Assembly: GCA_002352205.1 (NCBI GenBank)
Contig: DEHZ01000015.1
Location: forward strand, 248,001-312,000
DNA length: 64,000 nucleotides
Origin: Flavobacterium sp. UBA2787
Lineage (GTDB): Bacteria > Bacteroidota > Bacteroidia > Flavobacteriales > Flavobacteriaceae
Direction of reading: 5' to 3'
Made by a program: the position numbers and the translations under genes. Position 1 is the stretch's first letter. Each line of letters opens with the position of its first letter. Positions 50,984-60,523 of the stretch are shown piece after piece. The notes below the pieces were generated by a model. That model ran no database searches, had not been told where the DNA came from, and saw only the letters and a list, made by a program, of their open reading frames with translations.

Positions 50984-51790
50984 TTAAAGAACCGTGTTTT
51001 TATAGAAATTTTTATAATGATCAGGATAATCCTCTTTCGGCACGAAAGGTAAAAAAGGTTTTCCCGATGATTCTATAAATTTTGTTAAACTTGCCGAAAC
51101 ATTTTCAGACGCAACTATCACAGCATCAGAGTGTTCTACAGCTACTTTAATTAAATTTTCATAATTTGGTTGTTCCAAAACCGCAATTGAATCCTGTGGA
51201 ACACCATCAAATTTGATTTTATTGATTAATTCTAAGTCTAAATTCCCATCAAAAGACTGTGCGTAAACCGATGTAACAATTTTTGTATCAGAAAACAACG
51301 CCTCATCTTTATAATAATGTTTCATGTAAACAGGCAAAAGTGAAGCCAGCCAACCATGAACATGGATAATATCCGGAACCCAATTTAATTTTTTTACTGT
51401 TTCTACCACTCCTTTTGCAAAAAAGATGGCTCTTTCGTCATTGTCAGCATATAGTTTTCCATCTTCATCCGTAAAAGTTGCTTTACGTTTAAAATATTCG
51501 TCATTGTCAATAAAATATACTTGAATTCGTTCTTTTGGAATGGACGCTACTTTAATAATCAACGGCATATCTAAATCATTCACCACCAAATTCATTCCCG
51601 ACAATCTTATTACTTCATGCAATTGATGTCTTCTCTCATTGATATTCCCATATCGCGGCATAAAAATTCTTATTTGTCCGCCCTGATCATTGATCATTTT
51701 TGGAACATCATAAGACATAATCGATACTTCATTTTCTGCTAAATAAGGCACTACCTCAGATGATACATACAATATCCTCTTATCCTCCAT
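50984..51790 (-). CDS. Short starch/glycogen synthase catalytic (GT5) protein
   Basis: 268 residues, the N-terminal half of a GT5 glycogen synthase only: RILYVSSEVVPYLAENEVS, MPRYGNINERRHQLHEV, YFIDNDEYFKRKATF, WVPDIIHVHGWLASLLPVYMKHYY. The C-terminal glycosyl-transferase domain that binds ADP-glucose in normal 470-residue enzymes is missing, and the frame stops cleanly. The N-terminal K-x-GG motif is also replaced (YLAENEVS). So it is probably not an active synthase and may be a regulatory or binding protein. The gene opens the DUF4270-glmS unit. Homologs of this length are common in Flavobacteriaceae, so it is not a broken gene. Confidence 0.8.
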   Translation of the reverse strand: MEDKRILYVSSEVVPYLAENEVSIMSYDVPKMINDQGGQIRIFMPRYGNINERRHQLHEVIRLSGMNLVVNDLDMPLIIKVASIPKERIQVYFIDNDEYFKRKATFTDEDGKLYADNDERAIFFAKGVVETVKKLNWVPDIIHVHGWLASLLPVYMKHYYKDEALFSDTKIVTSVYAQSFDGNLDLELINKIKFDGVPQDSIAVLEQPNYENLIKVAVEHSDAVIVASENVSASLTKFIESSGKPFLPFVPKEDYPDHYKNFYKNTVL

Positions 51791-51827
51791 ACGTTTTGAA
51801 CTTTATTTATTAGTTTTTAAAAACATG

Positions 51828-51835
51828 CAAAATTA
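51828..51835 (-). promoter_or_regulatory. -7 element (TAATTTTG) for the GT5-DUF4270-glmS unit
   Basis: The minus strand reads TAATTTTG, 37 bases before the ATG at 51790. No TTG is at the normal distance. Confidence 0.45.
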
Positions 51836-51867
51836 CAAAAATTTATGCAGATATTTAAGTAAAATAC

Positions 51868-51875
51868 TAAGTTTG
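51868..51875 (+). promoter_or_regulatory. -7 element (TAAGTTTG) for panC
   Basis: TAAGTTTG fits TAnnTTTG and lies 22 bases before the panC ATG at 51898. It lies back to back with the minus-strand element at 51828-51835. Confidence 0.5.
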
Positions 51876-51897
51876 CACTTGAACTAATCAAATTTAA

Positions 51898-52746
51898 ATG
51901 CTCATTTTCAATAAACAAACCGATCTTAAAGCCTATTTGTCATCATTTTGGACAGCTAAAACCACTATCGGATTTGTGCCAACTATGGGTGCTTTACACG
52001 ATGGACACTTGTCTTTGCTCAGAAAAGCACTACAAGAAAATAAAGTTGTTGTGATGAGTATTTTTGTAAACCCAACACAGTTCAATAATCCCGAAGATTT
52101 AGAAAAATACCCGCGAACACTTGACAGGGACGTACAGAAAATAGCTACATTAAGTAATAAAGTTGTTATTTATGCTCCTAATGTGGATGATATTTATAAC
52201 GGAAAAACCGTTTCACAGCCCTTTAATTATGATGGTTTAGAACATCAAATGGAAGGAAAGCATCGTCCTGGACATTTTGACGGAGTGGGAACAATTGTGA
52301 AACGATTATTTGAAATCGTTCAACCAACAAATTCCTATTTCGGTGAAAAAGATTTTCAGCAATTGCAGATTATCAAAAAATTGGTTCAAAAGCATAAAAT
52401 TCCTGTAAACGTAGTTGGTTGCCCAATTCATCGCGAAAAAAACGGATTGGCTATGAGTTCTAGAAATGAACGCCTTTCTGAATCCGAAAAAGAAGAATCT
52501 ACTTTGATTTTCAAGACGTTAACCTCTGCCAAAAAAATGTTTGGCACGAAATCTGCTAATGAGGTTACGGATTTTGTTAAAAAAACATTTGAAAATCATC
52601 CTAAATTTTCGTTAGAATATTTTCAAATTGCCGATGAAGCCACGTTAAAACCTTGTTTACGCAAATTGAAAAACAAGAAATACCGAGCTTTTATCGCTGT
52701 TTTTATCAACAACATTCGATTGATTGATACTATTTCATTAAATTAA
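51898..52746 (+). CDS. panC: Pantothenate synthetase
   Basis: 282 residues of the HIGH-type nucleotidyltransferase fold. [17 protein letters not shown] carries the HxGH motif, [20 protein letters not shown] the pantoate site, [20 protein letters not shown] the active-site loop, [15 protein letters not shown] the second block and [10 protein letters not shown] the KMSKS-like motif. It joins pantoate and beta-alanine using ATP, giving pantothenate for coenzyme A. It is followed by panD at 14 bases. The two enzymes work on consecutive inputs of the same step. Confidence 0.97.
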   Translation: MLIFNKQTDLKAYLSSFWTAKTTIGFVPTMGALHDGHLSLLRKALQENKVVVMSIFVNPTQFNNPEDLEKYPRTLDRDVQKIATLSNKVVIYAPNVDDIYNGKTVSQPFNYDGLEHQMEGKHRPGHFDGVGTIVKRLFEIVQPTNSYFGEKDFQQLQIIKKLVQKHKIPVNVVGCPIHREKNGLAMSSRNERLSESEKEESTLIFKTLTSAKKMFGTKSANEVTDFVKKTFENHPKFSLEYFQIADEATLKPCLRKLKNKKYRAFIAVFINNIRLIDTISLN

Positions 52747-52747
52747 T

Positions 52748-52755
52748 TACCTTTG
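52748..52755 (+). promoter_or_regulatory. Possible internal promoter (TTG-N21-TACCTTTG) for panD
   Basis: TACCTTTG ends 4 bases before the panD ATG at 52760. A TTG lies 21 bases upstream within the end of panC (52724-52726). If used, the transcript would start at the start codon. Confidence 0.45.
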
Positions 52756-52759
52756 CACC

Positions 52760-53110
52760 ATGCAAATTCAAGTTGTAAAATCCAAGATTCACCGCGTAAA
52801 GGTGACTGGAGCAGATTTAAATTACATCGGTAGTATTACTATCGACGAAGCTTTAATGGAAGCTTCAAATCTTGTAGAAGGAGAAAAAGTTGCTATCGTA
52901 AACATCAACAATGGTGAACGTTTAGAGACCTACGTAATTAAAGGAAATCGCAATAGTGGCGAAATTACTTTGAACGGTCCGGCTGCAAGAAAAGTTCAAA
53001 AAGGAGATATAATTATCGTGATTGCTTACGGAATTATAGATTTTGAAGAAGCTAAAACCTTCAAACCTGCATTAGTTTTTCCTAATGAGAACGACAATTC
53101 GTTGACCTAA
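52760..53110 (+). CDS. panD: Aspartate 1-decarboxylase (pyruvoyl type)
   Basis: 116 residues. The Gly24-Ser25 pair in [12 protein letters not shown] is the self-cleavage site that makes the pyruvoyl group. [29 protein letters not shown] and [10 protein letters not shown] are the family blocks. It makes beta-alanine from aspartate for PanC, just upstream. The next gene, a flippase-like protein, starts 7 bases after its stop with TTG. Confidence 0.97.
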   Translation: MQIQVVKSKIHRVKVTGADLNYIGSITIDEALMEASNLVEGEKVAIVNINNGERLETYVIKGNRNSGEITLNGPAARKVQKGDIIIVIAYGIIDFEEAKTFKPALVFPNENDNSLT

Positions 53111-53116
53111 ATTCCC

Positions 53117-54079
53117 TTGAAACAGAAAATCGGCAAATGGCTTTCTATTCTTCTTCCAATTTTGTTGGGATTGGCGTTGGTTATTTACACCTACAATAAA
53201 TTTACACCCGAACAATTAGAAGAAATTAAACTGCAATTTAAAAATGCTGATTATTTCTATATATTAATTTCGTTGTTAATAAGTGCTGTTGCTTTGTGGT
53301 CAAGAGGTTATCGATGGAGATATACATTGGAACATTTAGGCTATAAACCAAAAATTTCCACAAATGTGATGGCGGTTTGTATAGGCTATTTCATCAATAT
53401 GTCGATTCCGCGTTCAGGCGAAGTTTCTCGTGCTTTAATTCTTAAAAAATACGAAGATGTTCCGTTCGATAAAGCCTTCGGAACCATCATTGCCGAAAGA
53501 GTTGTTGATACATTTTTCTTATTATCATTCATTGGTTTAGCCTTTTTTCTGGAATTTGATGTGTTAAAAGCATTTGTTTTGGATAAAATTCCTTTTCAAA
53601 AATTAATGTTGATTTTAGGAATTGGTACATTTATGTTGGTTGGCATTATTTTAATGTTTCGCTATTCAAGAGTAAAGCCAATTGTTGTTATCAAACAAAA
53701 AATTTCCGGTTTGTTAGATGGTGTCTTCAGTATATGGAAAATGGAGAAAAAATGGGCTTTCCTTTTTCATTCTTTATTGATTTGGGCAAGTTACTTTTTT
53801 ATGTTTTACGTCACCATTTTTGCCTTGCCGGAAACAAGCGAGTTGAGTTTAAGTACCGTTGTCATTTCGTTTATCGTGGGCGGAATTGCCATTACTTTAA
53901 CCAACTCAGGTTTTGGAGCCTATCCATTTTTGATGGCAGAAATTCTTTTACTTTATAATGTTCCGGAAACTGCTGGAACCGCTTTCGGTTGGTTAGTATG
54001 GACTTCACAGACTTTGATGGTCGTGATTTTAGGAACACTTTCATTTTTATTGCTTCCCATTTTAAACAAAAACAAATAA
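53117..54079 (+). CDS. LPG-synthase/UPF0104-type membrane protein
   Basis: 320 residues with a TTG start at 53117. No closer ATG fits the family before residue 82, so TTG is used. About eight membrane segments are visible. The signatures SIPRSGEVSRALILKKYEDVPFDKAFGTIIAERVVDTF and SFIVGGIAITLTNSGFGAYPFLMAEILLLY are those of the lysylphosphatidylglycerol-synthetase membrane domain family (UPF0104). The soluble aminoacyl-transferase part of MprF is absent, so it is a flippase-like or lipid-transport protein of the inner membrane with unknown substrate. It is the third gene of the panC unit. Confidence 0.85.
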   Translation: MKQKIGKWLSILLPILLGLALVIYTYNKFTPEQLEEIKLQFKNADYFYILISLLISAVALWSRGYRWRYTLEHLGYKPKISTNVMAVCIGYFINMSIPRSGEVSRALILKKYEDVPFDKAFGTIIAERVVDTFFLLSFIGLAFFLEFDVLKAFVLDKIPFQKLMLILGIGTFMLVGIILMFRYSRVKPIVVIKQKISGLLDGVFSIWKMEKKWAFLFHSLLIWASYFFMFYVTIFALPETSELSLSTVVISFIVGGIAITLTNSGFGAYPFLMAEILLLYNVPETAGTAFGWLVWTSQTLMVVILGTLSFLLLPILNKNK

Positions 54080-54140
54080 TTTACTATCTTGCTTTCGAAA
54101 AAAATTAGGTTATTTACTTAATTTCCAAAACCGAAACCAG

Positions 54141-55289
54141 ATGAAAATAATTCAAACACTTGCCGTTTTGCTGTGTTCAATGAGTATTTATGCTCAAAAA
54201 ACCGTAGAAACCTTTTCTTCTCAAAAATTGGGAGGAGACCGTGATCTTTACATAACGCTTCCTCCTTCATACGAAAAAGATAAGAATCAAAAATTTCCTT
54301 TGTTGTTGGTTTTGGATGGAGAATATTTATTTGATCCATTTCAAGGTGCTTTGAAGTTCGGAAATTATTGGGATGATTTGCCTGAAGTAATTTTAGTCGG
54401 AATTTCTCAAAATAAACAAGAAGAACGTTACGCCGACAGTGAATATGATGAAGAAAGTGGCTTGCCAATTGAAACCGGAGCGAACTTTTTCGATTTCATC
54501 GGAACAGAATTAATGCCTTATTTGGAAAAAACATACCGAATTGCTCCTTTCAAAATTATTGCCGGACACGACACAACTGCCGGGTTTTTAAACTTTTTCT
54601 TGTATAAAGATAACCCTGTTTTTGATGCATATATTTCATTAAGTCCTGAATTGGCTTTAGATATGGAAAACAGAATTCCGGAACGATTAAATGCGATTGC
54701 TAAACCAATTTACTACTATCAATCAACGGCTGATGGTGATTTAAAGAAAATTCAAAAACGAATTAAAGAATTAGATGAAAAAGCAAAAGCCATCAAAAAA
54801 GAAACATTGAATTATAAATTTGATGAATTTTTAGGGGCTTCCCATTATTCGTTAGTTCTTCATTCTATTCCAAATGCGTTGTATCAGTTTTTTGCAGTTT
54901 ATCAACCTATCACAACACATGAATTTAATGAGAAAATTGTGAAATTAGAATCCGGTTATGTAGAATATTTAAAGCAAAAATATGATGTTTTAGAAAAATC
55001 ATTAAACATAAAAATGCCAGTTCGTTTGAATGATTTTAAAGCAATTGAAGCGGCAATTTTGAAAAATAAAGCCTACAACGAATTTGATGAACTTTCCATT
55101 TTAGCTGATAAATATTACAAAAAAACTATGCTGCCGGATTACCATATGGCATTGATGTATGAGAAAAAAGAAGATTACAAAAGAGCTCAGAAATTTTATT
55201 TAAGTGCTTTTCAAAAAGAACCAATTGGCGATTTAGACAAAGATATGATGTATGACAAATCGGAAGAAATGAAGCAATTAATGAACTAA
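54141..55289 (+). CDS. Exported esterase-D-like protein with unusual nucleophile
   Basis: 382 residues. MKIIQTLAVLLCSMSIYAQ is a signal peptide. Residues about 25-250 are an esterase (putative esterase/IroE-like) alpha/beta fold: RDLYITLPPSY, FPLLLVLDGEYLFDPF and IIAGHDTTAGFLNFFLYKD. The nucleophile elbow reads GHDTTAG, with Asp144 where Ser is usual in GHSxGG. It either uses Asp or is no esterase. The tail (about 265-382) is helical with TPR-like pairs (DYHMALMYEKKEDYKRAQKFYLSAF). Its stop codon is directly joined to the radA start, so they are coexpressed. Confidence 0.75.
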   Translation: MKIIQTLAVLLCSMSIYAQKTVETFSSQKLGGDRDLYITLPPSYEKDKNQKFPLLLVLDGEYLFDPFQGALKFGNYWDDLPEVILVGISQNKQEERYADSEYDEESGLPIETGANFFDFIGTELMPYLEKTYRIAPFKIIAGHDTTAGFLNFFLYKDNPVFDAYISLSPELALDMENRIPERLNAIAKPIYYYQSTADGDLKKIQKRIKELDEKAKAIKKETLNYKFDEFLGASHYSLVLHSIPNALYQFFAVYQPITTHEFNEKIVKLESGYVEYLKQKYDVLEKSLNIKMPVRLNDFKAIEAAILKNKAYNEFDELSILADKYYKKTMLPDYHMALMYEKKEDYKRAQKFYLSAFQKEPIGDLDKDMMYDKSEEMKQLMN

Positions 55290-56651
55290 ATGGCAAAAGT
55301 AAAAACCTCTTTTTTTTGTCAAAATTGTGGGACGCAATATTCCAAATGGCAAGGACAATGTCATGCGTGCAACGAATGGAATACGATTGTTGAAGAAGTG
55401 ATTCAGAAAGAAGAAAAATCATCTTGGAAACCTTCATCCACTGAAACAAAAAAAGCTCCAAAACCGCTTCGCATTAGCGATATTGATTCCACACAAGAAA
55501 TCCGTTTAGACACGACAGACGGTGAATTAAACCGTGTTTTAGGTGGCGGATTAGTTCCCGGCTCATTAACGCTTTTGGGCGGCGAACCAGGCATCGGAAA
55601 AAGTACACTTTTATTACAGATTTCATTAAAATTACCTTATAAAACCCTATATGTTTCCGGCGAAGAAAGTCAGAAACAAATAAAAATGCGTGCCGAACGA
55701 ATTACACCAAACGGTGATAATTGTTTCATTTTAACCGAAACCAAAACGCAAAATATCTTCAAACAAATTCAGGAAATTGAACCTGAAATTGTGATTATTG
55801 ATTCCATTCAAACGTTACATACTGATTATATTGAATCGACTGCAGGAAGTATTTCGCAAATACGTGAATGCACGGCAGAACTTATCAAATTTGCTAAAGA
55901 AACAAATGTTCCGGTGCTTTTGATTGGTCATATTACAAAAGACGGAACAATTGCCGGCCCAAAAATTCTCGAACATATGGTCGATACAGTTCTGCAATTT
56001 GAAGGCGATCGCAATCACGTGTACCGAATTCTTCGTTCGCTCAAAAACCGTTTTGGTTCAACAGCAGAAATTGGAATTTATGAAATGCAAGGTTCAGGTT
56101 TAAGAGAAGTTGCAAATCCATCGGAAATACTTATTTCACACAAAGACGAAGAACTTTCAGGAACTGCCATTGCTTCTACGCTAGAAGGGATGCGACCGTT
56201 GATGATTGAAATACAAGCTTTAGTCAGCACCGCAGTTTACGGAACTCCTCAACGAAGCACAACTGGTTACAACGCCAAACGACTCAATATGATTTTGGCA
56301 GTTTTAGAAAAACGTGCCGGATTTCGTTTGGGAGCAAAAGACGTTTTTTTAAATGTAACAGGCGGAATTTCTGTGGATGATCCCGCGATTGATTTGGCAG
56401 TTGTTGCCGCCATTTTATCCTCCAACGAAGATATTCCTGTCGGGAAAGATTTCTGCTTTGCGGGAGAAGTTGGTTTGGCCGGAGAAATTCGTCCAGTGAA
56501 CCGCGTAGAACAACGGATTTTGGAGGCCGAAAAATTAGGGTTTTCTACCATTTTTGTCTCGAAATACAATAAAATTTCATTGAAAGACACGTTGATTCAA
56601 GTGAAATTGGTGGCGAAGATTGAAGATGTTGTGGGAGAATTGTTTGGGTAG
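55290..56651 (+). CDS. radA: DNA repair protein RadA
   Basis: 453 residues. The zinc finger has Cys10, Cys13, Cys24 and Cys27 (FFCQNCGTQYSKWQGQCHAC). GGEPGIGKSTLLLQ is the Walker A of the RecA-like core, and KNRFGSTAEIG is the RadA-specific KNRFG motif. The C-terminal Lon-like domain includes ERKAG-type sequence (EKRAGFRLGAKDVFLNVTGG) and VAAILSSNEDIPV. It helps branch migration during recombination. The start directly follows the upstream stop. The convergent WG gene ends 2 bases after the radA stop. Confidence 0.97.
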   Translation: MAKVKTSFFCQNCGTQYSKWQGQCHACNEWNTIVEEVIQKEEKSSWKPSSTETKKAPKPLRISDIDSTQEIRLDTTDGELNRVLGGGLVPGSLTLLGGEPGIGKSTLLLQISLKLPYKTLYVSGEESQKQIKMRAERITPNGDNCFILTETKTQNIFKQIQEIEPEIVIIDSIQTLHTDYIESTAGSISQIRECTAELIKFAKETNVPVLLIGHITKDGTIAGPKILEHMVDTVLQFEGDRNHVYRILRSLKNRFGSTAEIGIYEMQGSGLREVANPSEILISHKDEELSGTAIASTLEGMRPLMIEIQALVSTAVYGTPQRSTTGYNAKRLNMILAVLEKRAGFRLGAKDVFLNVTGGISVDDPAIDLAVVAAILSSNEDIPVGKDFCFAGEVGLAGEIRPVNRVEQRILEAEKLGFSTIFVSKYNKISLKDTLIQVKLVAKIEDVVGELFG

Positions 56652-56653
56652 TT

Positions 56654-59600
56654 TTAATCTATTTCTTTTTCAATCTGTTTTTTACTTAAAACCTTATTTA
56701 AAGGTGACAATTTATAGTTGATATTTTTTATTCTTACTTTAAATAATTGTTGTCCATTATCGAATTCAATTTGGTCATATTTTATCGGAATGATGATTTG
56801 GTTTTTAAAGTTTACAACGCCAAATTTTCCTTTTTGTTTTACAATTAAAAAATCAAAATTGTTTGTAATACTGATTTCATCAAAGGCAAACGGAAGAATA
56901 CTATTTAAGCTTTTATCAAACAAAGCTAATTTTTTTTGTTCGTCTTCAATAAGTAGAAAATCAACAGTTTTTTCATCTTCCATTTCAATATTTTGCTCAT
57001 TAATAGTGGAAATAGGAATCGAATGAATGATTTGATTATTGTGAGACAAATAGTGCTTATTTTCCTTTTCAACGCAATATTCTAATTTCAATTTTTGTTC
57101 ATGCGAAACATATTTATTCGGATTTTCAGCTACAATTTCTCCGTCTTTATTCATAAAAACTTCTTTTCCTTTTTTGAAAAATTTAAAACCGGAATACTCT
57201 GTTACAATTATACTATCAACATTTGTTTTGAACAATTCATTTCCTTTAAAATCAAAAACAACATGTAGTGAATCTTTATTTGCAACTGGGCTGTAGGAAT
57301 GAACTTTTATAGCATCAAAAGAAATGGGAATAATCGTTTTGAAATTCATTGCATCGAGTAATCCAACCAAGTGATTTCTTTTAACTTCTATACTATTCAA
57401 AAAAGTATTTGTGTTATAACGAGTACTTCGAACAGATGGTTTTTTTGAAATTGTGTCGTATACAAAATCAAGTAAAACGGTGTTTTCATAATCAATTATT
57501 CCAAATTTAGTATTTCGTTTTGCAATAAAAGTTTTTGAATTAATTTCTTCGATATAATCATAATTGAAAGGAACAACTATTTCAGATTTTCCGTTATAAA
57601 TTCCATATTTGTTTTCGTTGATAGCAATATAATTTTCATAATTAATAGTAGAATTACCTTCTTTTCTGTCAAAGGTTTTATCAAACAAAATTTTACCATT
57701 AGCATCATAAATAGTTGTTTTTTGAAAATTATTTGGCAAAGAAATACTGTTTAGATAACTTCCATCTTCACGTTCTTGAAAATTGCCAACCGGAATCGTC
57801 AATGATTTTCTTTTTTTATTTAAAGGTAAAATTTCTATTTCTTTTGAATTTTGAAGAATAATCGCTTGATTGTATTTAGCAAAACGCCACGTTTGTTGAC
57901 TCTCTTTTTCGAATTGTGTTACTATTGTATTGTCTTCCATGAAAATTGTTATCTGCGAACTAGAATCGAAATTGGTAACACCATAAAAAAGTTTGTCTTT
58001 ATAAGGTTTTAAAAATTCATTTGTTTTAAAAACATTTTCACTTTCATATTCTTTAAAAAACAATAAATGAATAGCATCAAAACGTTCTGGTTTTGCAATA
58101 ATCTTTCCGGAAAAGTCAATTAAACCTAGTTTTTTACTAGCTGCATTAGAAGAAAACAAAAATAATGTGTTGGCTTTGGTTTTAAATTCTTCGGGATAAA
58201 AAATAGTTTCATTGTATTTGTAGAAAGGTTTTAGCACCGGATACTTAAAGTTAGCTTCTTTAAATTGATAATTCATTACGCCATAAACATTGCTTTCTTT
58301 GAAAAAGAAGCTGTTATTTCCTTTGAAATCAAATGGTTTTAGCAATGGGGTTTCGGTAAATGAATTATCCAACAACGTATCAAACTTATTGCCTTTTTTA
58401 ACGATTAAAAGACTATCGTTCATTTCCATATAACCTGAATAATTGACAGTTGATTTTTCTCCGGTTAATAAATGATAAAAACCGTAAAACTTATTGTTTT
58501 TATTGGTAAAAGCAATCTTGTCTTTGGATAAAAAGTAACAATTAGTTGCGTTTAAATCAACTTTGACAACATTACCTTTTTCCAATTTTAAAACTGAATC
58601 GCCATACGATTTGATTACGTTTTGATTAACACTAAATGTTACCGGAGAGGTGTCAATTTCTTCAAAAATGATGCTGTAACTTAATGTTTCATTTACACTT
58701 TTAATTGCTTTAATTTCATGAATTGAGAAAGGATGTACCATCTCTCCAAAACCATTAAAAATGGCTTTGACGTTTTCATCATTCACTACAACATACAAAT
58801 TTTCTCTAGAAAAAGTGTCTCCGTCAATAGTTAAGTAATTAGGCGGAATTAATTCTTTCCCATTTTCATCAATTAATCCGAATAATGTTTCGTTTTTTGT
58901 AACTAAGAAATTATTATTAGATGATAAACTTATGGAAGTATAAATTGGTGGAACAATTTCATTTTTATATGAATCAGCCAAACCATAAAGCCCATTTTTT
59001 TGAAAACGTAGTCGCTCTGGGTTATTATATTCAACTACATTAAAACGAAGGTCATTTTCAAAGTTAGAATATTGGACATCAAAATCCACAAGCGTATTCG
59101 GCATGACTTTTTTTCCTAGTTCAGTGTATTTGATAACTTTTAATTTTTGATACGCATTCAAATTATAATTTTCATCTCTATCAAAATAATCATAGTTTGG
59201 TTCTACCAGAATGGCATCTTTTTCAGTGTTAACGAAGCCCCATTTTTTACCTTTTCTTAAATAAAACAACGAATGGCCTATTTTTTTGATGTCGTCGTAA
59301 ATGGGTTGAGCAAGAATCTTTCCGTGGTAATCGAGTAAGCCCACTTTGTTATTTTCTTTAAATAGTAGTCCTTGACGAGTATTGAAAAAGGGTTTGATTA
59401 TCTCTTTACCAAAAATCAAATTCATCCATTTTCCTTGATAAAAAGTATTTCCAATAGGCGAAATACTATCATAAATGGGTTGTTTATAAAATGTGTTTCG
59501 AAATAAATTGTAAATCCCAAACTTGTTGTTCTTTTTTACAATAATATACTTGTCATAATCTCCGTATTGATTTTCGTTTAACGTGACATTCTTTTTTAAG

Positions 59601-60523
59601 TTGATTAAACTCGATAATTTATTTTCAAGAAAAGTCAAATCAGTAAAATTATCAATATAGGTATCAAATTCCTTGAGTTGGACAAGTTCATCATTCACAA
59701 CATGATACACAAAATTTCCGTTTTCTGCTTTCATCAAAACAAATCGTTGTGTTTCTGCTTCAAGGTTTACATCAGCTATTTCATTATTGTGAAATGCATA
59801 GGTGTTATCAAGGCAGTACGCTAAATTTTTGTAAATTACTTTCTTTTGTTTGACATCAAAAATAGTTACTTTTCCTTTAGAATCACGAGTTTGAATGAAA
59901 TGCGGAATGTCAATTCGACCTTGATGCTGATCTAAATTTTGGTTGTCAAGAATCAACTCGCCTTGAAGATTGTAAATGCTAAAAGGAGCTTGAATAAAAT
60001 GTTTATGTTCTGTTCGTTTGTCTGCTACAAAAAGTTCATTCGAAATTGGATAGATATTGCCATACTTTCCCAAAGGAATAATCACTTTACCATCAACATC
60101 CAATAAGGCTTGTTGCTTTTTTTTAAAAACCTTGATGAATTGTTTTTCAAAAAATGGATAAACAATAATGGAATCATAAACTGGAGCAACAACATACTTT
60201 TTTTCTAAGCTATTATAAACACCTTGTGCTTTAATGTGCTTCGATTGTACATAAACTTTGAAAAGAGCATCTTGAATTACTTTTTTTGAATGAAATTTAT
60301 GATTTAAAATATTTTCAACAAAAGATTTGTACAAATTAACGGTTGTGTTTTCTAGCGTTTGCGGGTCTTGAATTTGATTTAAATCACTGAGAGCTTCTTC
60401 AAATTTCCCTTCATCAATTTGATCTAAAATAAATTCAGGTGTTTGCGTTAATTTTTGAGCAAAACAAATCGTTCCAAAAAATTGAAATAAAAGAATTAGA
60501 CAAAAAGATTTTTTAAAACTCAC
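56654..60523 (-). CDS. Exported giant WG-repeat protein
   Basis: 1289 residues. MSFKKSFCLILLFQFFGTICFAQ is a signal peptide. An N-terminal helical part (about 25-90) with DQIDEGKFEEALSDLNQI resembles a TPR. The rest is a chain of WG-like beta repeats of about 35-45 residues. Each has the form GxxGLxDxxGxxIxPxxYDxI: for example KVGLLDYHGKILAQPIYDDI, KKWGFVNTEKDAILVEPNYD, LFGLIDENGKELIPPNY and KFGVVNFKNQIIIPIKYDQI. The function is unknown; such repeats probably bind other proteins. It overlaps the OmpA-domain gene by 11 bases, so the two are translated together. Confidence 0.85.
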   Translation of the reverse strand: MSFKKSFCLILLFQFFGTICFAQKLTQTPEFILDQIDEGKFEEALSDLNQIQDPQTLENTTVNLYKSFVENILNHKFHSKKVIQDALFKVYVQSKHIKAQGVYNSLEKKYVVAPVYDSIIVYPFFEKQFIKVFKKKQQALLDVDGKVIIPLGKYGNIYPISNELFVADKRTEHKHFIQAPFSIYNLQGELILDNQNLDQHQGRIDIPHFIQTRDSKGKVTIFDVKQKKVIYKNLAYCLDNTYAFHNNEIADVNLEAETQRFVLMKAENGNFVYHVVNDELVQLKEFDTYIDNFTDLTFLENKLSSLINLKKNVTLNENQYGDYDKYIIVKKNNKFGIYNLFRNTFYKQPIYDSISPIGNTFYQGKWMNLIFGKEIIKPFFNTRQGLLFKENNKVGLLDYHGKILAQPIYDDIKKIGHSLFYLRKGKKWGFVNTEKDAILVEPNYDYFDRDENYNLNAYQKLKVIKYTELGKKVMPNTLVDFDVQYSNFENDLRFNVVEYNNPERLRFQKNGLYGLADSYKNEIVPPIYTSISLSSNNNFLVTKNETLFGLIDENGKELIPPNYLTIDGDTFSRENLYVVVNDENVKAIFNGFGEMVHPFSIHEIKAIKSVNETLSYSIIFEEIDTSPVTFSVNQNVIKSYGDSVLKLEKGNVVKVDLNATNCYFLSKDKIAFTNKNNKFYGFYHLLTGEKSTVNYSGYMEMNDSLLIVKKGNKFDTLLDNSFTETPLLKPFDFKGNNSFFFKESNVYGVMNYQFKEANFKYPVLKPFYKYNETIFYPEEFKTKANTLFLFSSNAASKKLGLIDFSGKIIAKPERFDAIHLLFFKEYESENVFKTNEFLKPYKDKLFYGVTNFDSSSQITIFMEDNTIVTQFEKESQQTWRFAKYNQAIILQNSKEIEILPLNKKRKSLTIPVGNFQEREDGSYLNSISLPNNFQKTTIYDANGKILFDKTFDRKEGNSTINYENYIAINENKYGIYNGKSEIVVPFNYDYIEEINSKTFIAKRNTKFGIIDYENTVLLDFVYDTISKKPSVRSTRYNTNTFLNSIEVKRNHLVGLLDAMNFKTIIPISFDAIKVHSYSPVANKDSLHVVFDFKGNELFKTNVDSIIVTEYSGFKFFKKGKEVFMNKDGEIVAENPNKYVSHEQKLKLEYCVEKENKHYLSHNNQIIHSIPISTINEQNIEMEDEKTVDFLLIEDEQKKLALFDKSLNSILPFAFDEISITNNFDFLIVKQKGKFGVVNFKNQIIIPIKYDQIEFDNGQQLFKVRIKNINYKLSPLNKVLSKKQIEKEID

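Noticed and set aside
56718-57026. Plus-strand frame of 102 codons at the end of the giant WG gene
   Set aside because: It is antisense to a repeat protein with consistent WG pattern and has only low-complexity hydrophobic content.
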